A stretch of DNA of 64,000 nt from Eutreptiella sp. 'Long Island Sound 2002' (lineage: Eukaryota; Euglenozoa; Euglenophyceae; Eutreptiales; Eutreptiaceae): positions 60,038 to 124,037 of the forward strand of contig CAXIWF010000703.1 in NCBI GenBank assembly GCA_964036045.1. Direction: 5' to 3'. The position numbers and the translations under genes were made by a program. The notes under the pieces were generated by a model. That model made no database searches and was not told where the DNA came from. It saw only the letters and a list, made by a program, of their open reading frames with translations. Shown one piece after another: positions 10,901-20,823 of the stretch (position 1 is its first letter; each line of letters begins with the position of its first letter).

Positions 10901-13900
10901 TGTTCCAACACCCCATTCAAAAACACCCACCCCTCCCCCATCCGCCTCAACACGGCATACCTACACTTTCGTGCAACCCCCCAAATGTGCTCACATTCAC
11001 ATTTACATCCCACCGCACCCATCCAATTCCACACAGGCCACCGTACCCCGCCCTTTCATGTCCCAACAACCCATTCAAAAAGAACCACACACCAGCATCC
11101 GCATCAACACGCCGTACCTACACTTGTGGTAATCACCAGAGAGACCAGCAAGGGGAGCATCCCGGGTGAGCAACTATGGCTTGGAATGTGATGTAATGAT
11201 AGAGGGGAGGGCAGCTGTGGAGTGCACCTCATTGCAAAGATGTTAGGAGGCCGTGGTGCAGTGCATGGTACAACCAGCACCCCCTCTGTGTAGCGAAAAA
11301 CATAGCCGATTTTTACCCCAATTTTACTAGCGAGCGGTGGACCTTAATGGAGCCACCGCGGCTGGAAATGTTTTTGCCTGGCAAAGCCAGTTCAGATGTC
11401 CATGGCAGCATCGCCCTTTCATGTTCCAACGACCCATTCAAAAACACCCACCCCTCCCCCATCCGCATCAACACGCCATACCTACACTTTCCTACAACCC
11501 CCCCAATGTGCTCACATTCACATTTGCATCCCACCGCATCCACCCAACCCGGCACAGGCCACGGTACCCCGCCATTTCATGTTCCAACACCCCATTCAAA
11601 AACACCCACCCCTCCCCCATCCGCCTCAACACGGCATACCTACACTTTCGTGCAACCCCCCAAATGTGCTCACATTCACATTTGCATCCCACCGCATCCA
11701 CCCAACCCCACACAGGCCACCGTACCCCGCCCTTTCATGTCCCAACACCCCATTCAAAAACACCCACCCCTCCCCCATCCGCCTCAACACGGCATACCTA
11801 CACTTTCGTGCAACCCCCCAAATGTGCTCGGATTCACATTTGCATCCCACCGCATCCACCCAACCCGGCACAGGCCACGGTACCCCGCCGTTTCATGTTC
11901 CAACACCCCATTCAAAAACACCCACCCCTCCCCCATCCGCATCAACACGCCATACCTGCACTTTCTTGCAACCCTCCCAATGTGCTCACATTCACATTTG
12001 CATCCCATCGCATCCACCCAACCCGGCCCAGGCCACGGTACCCCGCCATTTCATGTTCCAACACCTATTCAAAAACACCCACCCCTCCCCCATCCGCCTC
12101 AACACGGCATACCTACACTTTCGTGAAACCACCCAAATGTGCTCACATTCACATTTGCATCCCACCGCATCCACCCAACCCCACACAGGCCACCGTACCC
12201 CGCCCTTTCATGTCCCAACACCCCATTCAAAAACACCCACCCATCCCTCATCCGCATCAACACGCCATACCTACACTTTCGTGCGACCCCCCGTATGTGC
12301 TCGCATTCACATTTGCATCCCACTGCACCCACCCAACCCCACACAGGCCACCGTACCTCGCCCTTTCATATCCCAACACCCCATTCAAAAACACCCACCC
12401 CTCCCCCATCCGCATCAACACGCCATACCTACACTTTCTTGCAACCCCCCAAATGTGCTCACATTCACATTTGCATCCCACCGCATCCACCCAACCCCAC
12501 ACAGGCCACCGTACCCCGCCCTTTCATGTCCCAACACCCCATTCAAAAACACCCACCCCTCCTCCATCCGCATCAACACGCCATACCTACACTTTCGTGC
12601 GACCCCCCGTATGTGCTCACATTCACATTTGCATCCCACTGCACCCACCCAACCCCACACAGGCCACCGTACCTCGCCCTTTCGTGTTCCAACACCCCAT
12701 TCAAAAACACCCAGCCCTCCCCCATCCGCATCAACACGCCATACCTACACTTTCTTGCAACCCCCCAAATGTGCTCACATTCACATTTGCATCCCACCGC
12801 ATCCACCCAACCCCACACAGGCCACCGTACCCCGCCCTTTCATGTCCCAACACCCCATTCAAAAACACCCACCCATCCCTCATCCGCATCAACACGCCAT
12901 ACCTACACTTTCGTGCGACCCCCCGTATGTGCTCGCATTCACATTTGCATCCCACTGCACCCACCCAACCCCACACAGGCCACCGTACCTCGCCCTTTCA
13001 TATCCCAACACCCCATTCAAAAACACCCACCCCTCCCCCATCCGCATCAACACGCCATACCTACACTTTCTTGCAACCCCCCAAATGTGCTCACATTCAC
13101 ATTTGCATCCCACCGCATCCACCCAACCCCACACAGGCCACCGTACCCCGCCCTTTCATGTCCCAACACCCCATTCAAAAACACCCACCCCTCCTCCATC
13201 CGCATCAACACGCCATACCTACACTTTCGTGCGACCCCCCGTATGTGCTCACATTCACATTTGCATCCCACTGCACCCACCCAACCCCACACAGGCCACC
13301 GTACCTCGCCCTTTCGTGTTCCAACACCCCATTCAAAAACACCCACCCCTCCCCCATCCGCATCAACACGCCATACCTGCACTTTCTTGCAACCCCCCCA
13401 AGGTGCTCACATTCACATTTGCATCCCACCGCATCCACCCAACCCGGCACAGGCCACCGTACCCCGCCCTTTCATGTCCCAACACCCCATTCAAAAACAC
13501 CCACCCCTCCCCCATCCGCATCAACACGCCATACCTACACTTTCGTGCAACCCCCCAAATGTGCTCACATTCACATTTGCATCCCACCGCACCCATCCAA
13601 TTCCACACAGGCCACCGTACCCCGCCCTTTCATGTCCCAACAACCCATTCAAAAAGAACCACACACCAGCATCCGCATCAACACGCCGTACCTACACTTG
13701 TGGTAATCACCAGAGAGACCAGCAAGGGGAGCATCCCGGGTGAGCAACTATGGCTTGGAATGTGATGTAATGATCGAGGGGAGGGCAGCTGTGGAGTGCA
13801 CCTCATTGCAAAGATGTTAGGAGGCCGTGGTGCAGTGCATGGTACAACCAGCACCCCCTCTGTGTAGCGAAAAACATAGCCGATTTTTACCCCAATTTTA

Positions 13901-16039
13901 CTAGCGAGCGGTGGACCTTAATGGAGCCACCGCGGCTGGAAATGTTTTTGCCTGGCAAAGCCAGTTCAGATGTCCATGGCAGCATCGCCCTTTCATGTTC
14001 CAACGACCCATTCAAAAACACCCACCCCTCCCCCATCCGCATCAACACGCCATACCTACACTTTCCTACAACCCCCCCAATGTGCTTACATTCACATTTG
14101 CATCCCACCGCATCCACCCAACCCGGCACAGGCCACGGTACCCCGCCATTTCATGTTCCAACACCCCATTCAAAAACACCCACCCCTCCCCCATCCGCCT
14201 CAACGCGGCATACCTACACTTTCGTGCAACCCCCGAAATGTGCTCACATTCACATTTGCATCCCACCGCATCCACCCAACCCCACACAGGCCACCGTACC
14301 CCGCCCTTTCATGTCCCAACACCCCATTCAAAAACACCCACCCCTCCTCCATCCGCATCAACACGCCATACCTACACTTTCGTGCGACCCCCCGTATGTG
14401 CTCACATTCACATTTGCATCCCACTGCACCCACCCAACCCCACACAGGCCACCGTACCTCGCCCTTTCGTGTTCCAACACCCCATTCAAAAACACCCACC
14501 CCTCCCCCATCCGCATCAACACGCCATACCTGCACTTTCTTGCAACCCTCCCAATGTGCTCACATTCACATTTGCATCCCAGCGCATCCACCCAACCCGG
14601 CACAGGCCACGGTACCCCGCCATTTCATGTTCCAACACCCCATTCAAAAACACCCACCCCTCCCCCATCCGCCTCAACACGGCATACCTACACTTTCGTG
14701 CAACCCCCCAAATGGGCTCACATTCACATTTACATCCCACCGCACCCATCCAATTCCACACAGGCCACCGTACCCCGCCCTTTCATGTCCCAACAACCCA
14801 TTCAAAAAGAACCACACACCAGCATCCGCATCAACACGCCGTACCTACACTTGTGGTAATCACCAGAGAGACCAGCAAGGGGAGCATCCCGGGTGAGCAA
14901 CTATGGCTTGGAATGTGATGTAATGATCGAGGGGAGGGCAGCTGTGGAGTGCACCTCATTGCAAAGATGTTAGGAGGCCGTGGTGCAGTGCATGGTACAA
15001 CCAGCACCCCCTCTGTGTAGCGAAAAACATAGCCGATTTTTACCCCAATTTTACTAGCGAGCGGTGGACCTTAATGGAGCCACCGCGGCTGGAAATGTTT
15101 TTGCCTGGCAAAGCCAGTTCAGATGTCCATGGCAGCATCGCCCTTTCATGTTCCAACGACCCATTCAAAAACACCCACCCCTCCCCCATCCGCATCAACA
15201 CGCCATACCTACACTTTCCTACAACCCCCCCAATGTGCTTACATTCACATTTGCATCCCACCGCATCCACCCAACCCGGCACAGGCCACGGTACCCCGCC
15301 ATTTCATGTCCCAACACCCCATTCAAAAACACCCACCCCTCCTCCATCCGCATCAACACGCCATACCTACACTTTCGTGCGACCCCCCGTATGTGCTCAC
15401 ATTCACATTTGCATCCCACTGCACCCACCCAACCCCACACAGGCCACCGTACCTCGCCCTTTCGTGTTCCAACACCCCATTCAAAAACACCCACCCCTCC
15501 CCCATCCGCATCAACACGCCATACCTGCACTTTCTTGCAACCCTCCCAATGTGCTCACATTCACATTTGCATCCCAGCGCATCCACCCAACCCGGCACAG
15601 GCCACGGTACCCCGCCATTTCATGTTCCAACACCCCATTCAAAAACACCCACCCCTCCCCCATCCGCCTCAACACGGCATACCTACACTTTCGTGCAACC
15701 CCCCAAATGTGCTCACATTCACATTTGCATCCCACCGCATCCACCCAACCCGGCACAGGCCACCGTACCCCGCCCTTTCATGTCCCAACACCCCATTCAA
15801 AAACACCCACCCCTCCTTCATCCGCATCAACACACCATACCTACACTTTCGTGCGACCCCCCGTATGTGCTCGCATTCACATTTGCATCCCACTGCACCC
15901 ACCCAACCCCACACAGGCCACCGTACCTCGCCCTTTCATGTCCCAACACCCCATTCAAAAACACCCACCCCTCCCCCATCCGCATCAACACGCCATACCT
16001 ACACTTTCCTACAACCCCCCCAATGTGCTCACATTCACA
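4967..16039 (+). repeat. 158-bp satellite array with interspersed R modules, unit A
   Basis: The monomers are 158 bp, rich in A and C on this strand, with core CCCATTCAAAAACACCCACC and a conserved CACATTCACATTTGCATCCC. Monomers run in blocks, each ending in a partial monomer with AAAAAGAACCACACACCAGC and then module R. R copies are at 5201-5481, 6196-6476, 7349-7629, 8344-8624, 9497-9777, 11124-11404, 13698-13978 and 14851-15131. Blocks between them hold 1, 4, 5, 4, 5, 8, 14, 5 and about 5.7 monomers; the last is cut at 16039. R-to-R spacing is 995 bp plus whole multiples of 158. As 158 is not divisible by three, a forward frame cycles through three peptide phases, and stop codons are rare in all three. 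Frames of up to 789 codons (11337-13706, 11396-13765) are therefore not evidence of a protein. Confidence 0.95.
5201..5481 (-). repeat. Module R, first copy (type example)
   Basis: This 281-bp module separates satellite blocks and is the reverse complement of the F2 region (4682-4966). It starts TTGTGGTAATCACCAGAGAG and ends AGATGTCCATGG. Near its end is a hairpin GCGGTGG/CCACCGC with a 12-base loop (about 5409-5434). Copies are highly similar. The third-from-last base group of the preceding GAATGTGATGTAATGAT is followed by CGAGG in some copies and AGAGG in others, which allows subfamilies to be followed. No RNA or protein gene is recognised in it. Confidence 0.85.
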
Positions 16040-16232
16040 ATGATCTTTCTTCTAATGGGTGGCATAGTGAGAACTCACCCAAAAATTCTGCAATTCAGAA
16101 ACAGAATAAAATTTGTGTTCAGGCATGTCATCCAACAGGCAGTGACCAGTACAGACAGCTCTAATCTGGCATTTCCCCAAAAAATCTGCTCAATTTCGCT
16201 TTGTTCTGCCAGAAAGCCGACCGCCGCAGACA

Positions 16233-16262
16233 TTTCTGCGGATAAGCCCTTATCCGCAGAAA
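16233..16262. repeat. 13-bp perfect hairpin
   Basis: TTTCTGCGGATAA at 16233-16245 and TTATCCGCAGAAA at 16250-16262 are exact reverse complements around the loop GCCC. A third copy of CATTTCTGCGGATAA follows in direct orientation at 16267. No T-run follows, so it is not an obvious terminator. Confidence 0.8.
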
Positions 16263-16670
16263 AACGCATTTCTGCGGATAACAGTTGCTCAACTCGCGGG
16301 GCACATTGCAACTGCGACCTTTTTTTTGGACATGCCCAAAAAGTAGGTCGCAATGGACACGGTAACCCAAGAAGTGCTGAACTGGTGCGTTTGCGCAATT
16401 TGTATGCTGCAGCTGATCGCTCTTTCGTTCATCCTGCTGCCGTCAAGAAACGGGTGCCGTACATGGACGCCACAGCAAAGCAGCCGTTGGTAATATCAAC
16501 CCCCCCCTGTCCTGTGCCTCTCCTACCCCACGGTCCGTGAATGGGTGAATCTTTTGGTCGTTGGCCACATTTCACCATTGTGGAGTCCCCGAACATTTTG
16601 CCTTGATTTCGAGAAAGAGTTGTGCGGTTTCCGTGTCAACCTGCATCATAACTGTTGTGTTGCACAACTG

Positions 16671-16719
16671 ACACACACAGAGCGCGCTGACACACAACGA
16701 ACACACAGACAGCGCGAGT
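16671..16719 (+). repeat. Short GCGCTGACACACA-type repeat
   Basis: ACACACAGAGCGCGCTGACA and the following ACGAACACACAGACAGCGCG match units of the larger minisatellite at 17589-17790, about 900 bp away. It appears to be a dispersed fragment of the same repeat. Confidence 0.65.
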
Positions 16720-17588
16720 GGAGACATCGTATTCAAATGAACGAAGTCCTGGTTTGTTACCTTTTGTTGGAATTTGGGGAGTACAGTACAGGTCCACAAG
16801 GTGTTTGTTTCTCTCATTTTGGTGTTCTTGAAGCAATTTTGAAGTTTGAAGTTGGATTTTGATATTTTGTTGCGAATCAGAGTCCCTGTTCCCTGGCGAC
16901 GCGCTCGGACAGGGTTACGGCGCTCACAACGTGACGCTCTACGCTGCGCTGACAGCGTTTGACTGTCCTGCGCCACCTGTAGCAGCTAATTCTGTTTCAA
17001 TTCTTCAATTTTGCAAATTTTCAAATTTTGCTCTCTTTTTCTGTCGGCGACGCTTGTCGTAGCTTTTCGACGCGCGAGTGCGTTCGTGGCACTCGTCAAC
17101 ACTGGTATTGTGTGTCGACGGCTCTCTTCCAGCGTCTTGCCCAGTTTCAGGGCTTCATCCTGGCCCATTTTGGGTTTTTAGACCTTTTTGGCCTGTTTCT
17201 GGCCAAATGTGCCATTTTTGGCAGGATCGGTCGCAAGCGACAGCTGCGACGCGTGGCGACGCCCTCCGTCGTTCGCCACGGCGCTGCTGGGGCACTCCGA
17301 GTGCGCCTGGGTGTTTTCGAGGTGAGTTTTGGGTCGATTTTGGTCATTTTTCACTCTTTGAGAGAATTTCATCTTTGTGATCATCCATCACCATTTCAAG
17401 TCAATCAGCCTATTTTGGCTGCTCATGTGCAGTCAACTCCTTCGCCAGAGCGAACCTGAAGGACACACTTCCACACTTGCACTCATACACTTACAGAATA
17501 CACCATGTACGACCCCTATATATACCCATTTGAGTGAAGCCCATGTATCAGAGCGCCCCAAGTCAACTTAGTGAGAGTCTATAGAGCA

Positions 17589-17790
17589 CTCGCTGACACA
17601 CAACTGACACACAGAGCTGACACACAAATGACCACAGAGAGCGCGTGACACACAAGTGACACACACAGAGTGCGCTGACACACAAGTGACACACAGACAG
17701 CGCGCTGACACACACAGACAGCGCGCTGACACCCAATGGACACCTATGATGCGCGCTGACACACAACGAACACACAGACAGCGCGCTGAC
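17589..17790 (+). repeat. GCGCTGACACACA minisatellite, unit A
   Basis: Irregular tandem copies of a 15-35 base unit built on GCGCTGACACACAA followed by a variable triplet and ACACACAGACA. The frames through it give low-complexity Cys-rich peptides on the minus strand and are not taken as coding. Confidence 0.8.
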
Positions 17791-18222
17791 GCTTGTAGAA
17801 ATACATCCGGGCATGGCCAATTGCTATGACATTTTCGTTGCTGCCTGCACAAGTCGGAAAATTGGTGCATTGTATTTTGGTCAATGTTTGCTGCCAGTGT
17901 TCAGCATGACTATTTTTTTCCAAAATATGTGGTGTTTTTCATGGTGAGCCTGTGTGGAATGTTCCCTATTGCTTGCTCTATTTGTGGACACTATTGAACA
18001 ATGCTTGTTTTTTCCTCCTCCTACTTTCACTGATGCCAAGACAGTCCAGTGTTGTTGGGGACATGCCATTGCAGTTTGGAGCAGAATTGATGCAACACAC
18101 TTCGCTACAACAGGACTTGGCTGGCAAAAATGATGACCAAACAACAGACACCAAAACATTTGTATGTTCAAGCCATGTCTTTTGCAGGGGCAAGCGGAAA
18201 ACCTCAATTGATAAGGCATTGG

Positions 18223-18644
18223 TTGCAAGTTAAAAGCTTTGTGCATTGGCAAAAGCATGCGATGCAAGAACAACATGTTTGATACACAATCAGGACGGGC
18301 ATGGAATGCATGATTAGACAATTTTTGTATTGGCGAGAGTAGGGGCAGCATGTGTGTTCAACCCATTTTTGCATTTGTGAAAGCTAGGGTTTGGAACTCA
18401 ATTCTGGTTGCATTTCTGAATAAATTAGTGGATTCATGTAGGAGTAGGGGTGCAAAGTGGTGCGAATTCCTACAGCAGTGCGGGTGCAATGGAAAAAGCA
18501 GGGTGCATAATCTCAGCCGATTCTGGTGGCATTGGGGATGCGAATGACCCTTTGTGAATTTTTTTTGTGGTACCTTCGTGTAATTTTTTTCCAGGAAACA
18601 GGAAGTTGACGGTTTTTTTCATTTGCTGTCCCCAAAAAAAAATA
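18223..18644. other. Gene-free spacer, unit A
   Basis: This spacer starts with TTGCAAGTTAAAAGCTTTG, the point at which unit B rejoins after its deletion. No gene or tandem structure is visible. A TTTTTTTGTGG and other T-rich tracts precede the 181-bp repeats. Confidence 0.55.
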
Positions 18645-19230
18645 CATTCACAAGGACCAGGCATTGCTGGGGTAGACATATAGGCATAAAACAATTCCCT
18701 AAAATTTTCCAAGTTTTCGGGCACAAAAACATGGGAACACGTTCTGTGTTTGTGGCCTACACTCTGCAGCCTGACCCACCACTCTGGACTCTCCCTGAAC
18801 AAGGGATCTCCAGGGGGTGGGAGCCCATTCACAAGGGCCAGGCATTGCTGGGGTAGACATATAGGCATAAAACAATTTCCTAAAATCTTCCAAGTTTTCG
18901 GGCACAAAAACATGGGAACACGTTCTGTGTTTGTGGCCTACACTCTGCAGCCTGACCCACCACTCTGGACACTCCCTGAACAAGGGATCTCCAGGGGGTG
19001 GGAGCCCATTCACAAGGGCCAGGCATTGCTGGGGTAGACGTATAGGCATAAAACAATTTCCTAAAATCTTCCAAGTTTTCGGGCACAAAAACATGGGAAC
19101 ACGTTCTGTGTTTGTGGCCTACACTCTGCAGCCTGACCCACCACCCTGGACTCTCCCTGAACAAGGGATCTCCAGGGGGTGGGAGCCCATTCACAAGGGC
19201 CAGGCATTGCTGGGGTAGACATATAGGCAT
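18645..19230 (+). repeat. 181-bp tandem repeat, 3.2 copies (unit A)
   Basis: Copies start CATTCACAAGG(A/G)CCAGG and contain GCATTGCTGGGGTAGACATA and TTTTCGGGCACAAAAACATG. The period is exactly 181 bp (for example equivalent points 18750, 18931 and 19112), and the last copy stops after ATATAGGCAT. Copies differ by single bases only. Overlapping frames of about 95 codons on the plus strand recur with the repeat and are not called as genes. Confidence 0.92.
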
Positions 19231-19351
19231 GCTATTGAGGTATGGAGGACAACATTCATGTGTGTTGCATGGCAATACATTCATTTGGGACGCAAACTCA
19301 GGCACATGGGACCGAACCCAAGCCCAAGGCAGCAGCCAACCCTGGCCCCAA

Positions 19352-19500
19352 GGATGGTTGTTTTCAGTGATAGTCGGCAACTCAAGGCACCCCCCCAGGG
19401 CAACGTGGATGCATTGTCATGGAGCCTGACAGCATGAATGTGACCTCCTAGGTGTCCTCTAGAGGTTCCTGAACCTCAAGCTGAAGAGATGGCCCACAAA
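19352..19500 (+). repeat. 149-bp duplication, first copy (unit A)
   Basis: This segment from AGGATGG... wording GGATGGTTGTTTTCAGTGAT to GATGGCCCACAAA is repeated at 19555-19703 with about ten substitutions and no length change. Both copies keep a short forward frame starting at the ATG in GGATGG and ending at GCATGA (27-28 codons, VFSDSRQ near its start). Length conservation is weak evidence only, since the copies are recent. Confidence 0.85.
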
Positions 19501-19554
19501 CCTTTTTTTTGTACAAATTTCACCGTTCTACTACGTAACTTTTCGGCCTTTTCA

Positions 19555-19703
19555 GGATGGCTGTTTTCAGTGATAGTCGGCAACCCAAGGCACCCCCCCA
19601 GGGCAACATCTATGCATTATCATGGAGCCTGACAGCATGAGTGTGACCTCCTAGGTCTCCTCTAGAGGTTCATAAACCTCAAGCTGAAGAGATGGCCCAC
19701 AAA
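19555..19703 (+). repeat. 149-bp duplication, second copy (unit A)
   Basis: Second copy of the 19352-19500 segment, after a 54-bp insert with TTTTTTTTGTACAAATTTCA and TTTTCGGCCTTTTCAG. The TTTTCAG just before GGATGG resembles a 3' splice acceptor in sequence only. Confidence 0.85.
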
Positions 19704-19705
19704 GA

Positions 19706-19908
19706 CAGGAGACAATGGGGTGGGGTGGGGTGGGGGGGGGGGGCATGCGCGCAGTTGAGGCCGCGGTCACATTTTCTCGGCCCATTTGTGCGTGCTTCTT
19801 CATTACTTGGGCCCTGGTTCCCCGTTTGCAGGGTATCTTTGTCTGATTGTGCCCCATGTGCGGCTCTTAACGGCCGAATCTGTTCGTTGCTGGCCCGTTC
19901 GGATGCGG
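19706..19908 (+). repeat. G-rich 200-bp repeat, upstream copy (unit A)
   Basis: Near-identical to 297-496 and 21031-21230. Its G-tract (19717-19743) is longer than in the downstream copies: three GGGGT units followed by twelve G. It ends 54 bases before the 5S sequence. A small hairpin CGCCCG/CGGGCG lies between them at 19929-19945. Confidence 0.85.
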
Positions 19909-19961
19909 TCGACCCCCCCCCTTTTCCCCGCCCGCAAGCCGGGCGTCCGCGCATGACGAAT

Positions 19962-20074
19962 GCGCCAAACTACTGGGAACACACCTGAACCCGTCCGATT
20001 TCAGAAGTTAAGCCTAGTCAGGCCCAGTTAGTACTGAGGTGGGAGACCACTTGGGAACACTGGGTGCTGTACGC
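19962..20074 (+). pseudogene. 5S rRNA pseudogene, broken 5' helix (unit A)
   Basis: From CTACTGGGAACACACCTGAA to the end this is a 5S rRNA sequence, with AGTTAAGCCTAG (A-box region) and GAGGTGGGAGACCACTTGG (C-box region) intact and six T directly after it. Its 5' end reads GCGCCAAACTACTGGG, while the two other copies read GCGTACGGCC then ATACTACTGGG. Five bases are missing and others changed, so helix I cannot pair with the 3' end GTACGC. In loop C this copy keeps CCCGTCCGA, one base longer than the other copies and closer to the usual eukaryotic length. It may still be transcribed, because the internal promoter boxes survive, but should not fold normally. Confidence 0.85.
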
Positions 20075-20080
20075 TTTTTT
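20075..20080 (+). terminator. RNA polymerase III T-run after 5S (unit A)
   Basis: Six T directly follow the 5S 3' end, as expected for a Pol III terminator. Confidence 0.75.
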
Positions 20081-20089
20081 ATTGCCCCT

Positions 20090-20486
20090 GACTCGGTAGG
20101 ATCTGCCCGTTCCTAGACAGGCAGATCCTACCGAGTATACAGTCTCCCCGAAAGTACTAAAAATAGCAAATTGTACCAAATCGACGTGAAAATCTTTGTA
20201 CCCCCCCTATTTCGAGGTCGCTGATTCCGAAAATGCAATTCTTTTTCGAATCTGAGACAGTGGCGTCGAGATATGAGGGGGTCCAAATGGAGCGCGCGCG
20301 CGACCAAAAACTCGGTAATAACCGCCCCAACCGCCAAATCTGAGTTGATATTCGGATTCAGCGACATCAAAATAGGGGGGGGGGGTACTAGTTTACCCAT
20401 GTAGGTCCCCAGGGGGTCCTGCTCTAACACCACCCCAAAAGGGGTATCCCCATTCGTGGTGAGGAACGGGCAGAGCCTACCGAGTC
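20090..20486. mobile_element. 397-bp element with 25-bp terminal inverted repeats, between 5S and SL (first copy)
   Basis: The left end (20090-20114) begins GACTCGGTAGGATCTGCCC and its reverse complement closes the element at 20462-20486 with one mismatch (A for C at base 12). The left end also pairs perfectly over 17 bp with an inner copy at 20120-20136. Inside are opposed copies of CCCCCCTATTT(c/t)GA(g/t)GTCGCTGA, one forward near 20203 and one inverted ending near 20388. A third, forward copy lies outside at about 20531-20560. There is no transposase and no clear target-site duplication. A MITE-like element is one reading; a structured 5S-SL spacer is the alternative. Confidence 0.6.
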
Positions 20487-20722
20487 GGTAATAGTCACCC
20501 ATATCCTAAAATGAGCTATTGACACAGTAAACCCCCCCTATTTCGGGGTCGCTGAGTCCAAAACGTCACTCATTTTGCGAATCCGAGACGGTGGCGTCGA
20601 GCTATGGGGGAGGGGGGTCCTAACGAGCGGTGGGGGGTCCGAAAAACCCCCCCTCCAAAATGCGTTCGCATAAGGGCGCTGTCACAAGGACGTTATGCTA
20701 CGCACATCCTTCTTGGAGGCAC

Positions 20723-20823
20723 ACTTTCTGAGTGTCTATTTTTTTTCGGTATATACTCGCTCCTTACTAGGCAGCTTTGGTGCTTTCAGCGCCACTTTGT
20801 GGAGGCCAATGGGCCAATCTCCT
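20723..20823 (+). ncRNA. Spliced-leader (SL) RNA gene, canonical Euglena leader
   Basis: SL RNA is the trans-splicing donor that places a capped 26-nt leader on nuclear mRNAs. The leader exon is 20723-20748: ACTTTCTGAGTG, TCTA, eight T, CG. It is identical to the Euglena gracilis leader as I know it. The donor GT is at 20749. Leader bases GAGTGT can pair with ATACTC just inside the intron half, the usual SL stem I arrangement. An Sm-like site AGCTTTGG (20773-20780), hairpin GGTGC/GCGCC (20779-20793) and terminal stem GGAG/CTCC (20801-20822) follow. The 3' end is inferred from the family's length of about 100 nt. It lies 648 bases after the 5S pseudogene in the same orientation. Confidence 0.93.

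Larger units (their letters stand above)
16040..18222. other. Gene-free segment between satellite and 181-bp repeats, unit A
   Basis: This stretch is complete only in unit A. Unit C keeps its 3' part (from the equivalent of about 17184) and unit B lacks all of it. It holds a 13-bp perfect hairpin (16233-16262), a second inverted pair TGCGACC/GGTCGCA near 16313-16364, a short CA-rich repeat (16671-16719) and a related minisatellite (17589-17790). A CGAGGTGAGT at about 17320 resembles a splice donor. The 143-codon frame at 17028-17459 matches nothing I recognise. I call no gene here. Confidence 0.55.

Noticed and set aside
11337-13706. 789-codon frame and other long frames in the satellite as real proteins
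   Set aside because: They cycle through three phases of a 158-bp repeat, overlap each other in different frames, and follow from low G and T content on the plus strand.
4967-16039. CRISPR array
   Set aside because: The repeats are 158 bp, contiguous and without unique spacers, in a eukaryotic context with no cas genes.
17315-17330. Splice donor CGAGGTGAGT as evidence of a gene at 17028-17459
   Set aside because: The motif is short, no acceptor or recognisable protein sequence accompanies it, and unit C has lost the upstream half.
19535-19555. CTTTTCGGCCTTTTCAG as the 5' end of U2 snRNA
   Set aside because: Only the CGGCCTTTT core resembles U2. The branch-point-binding region and following structure are absent.
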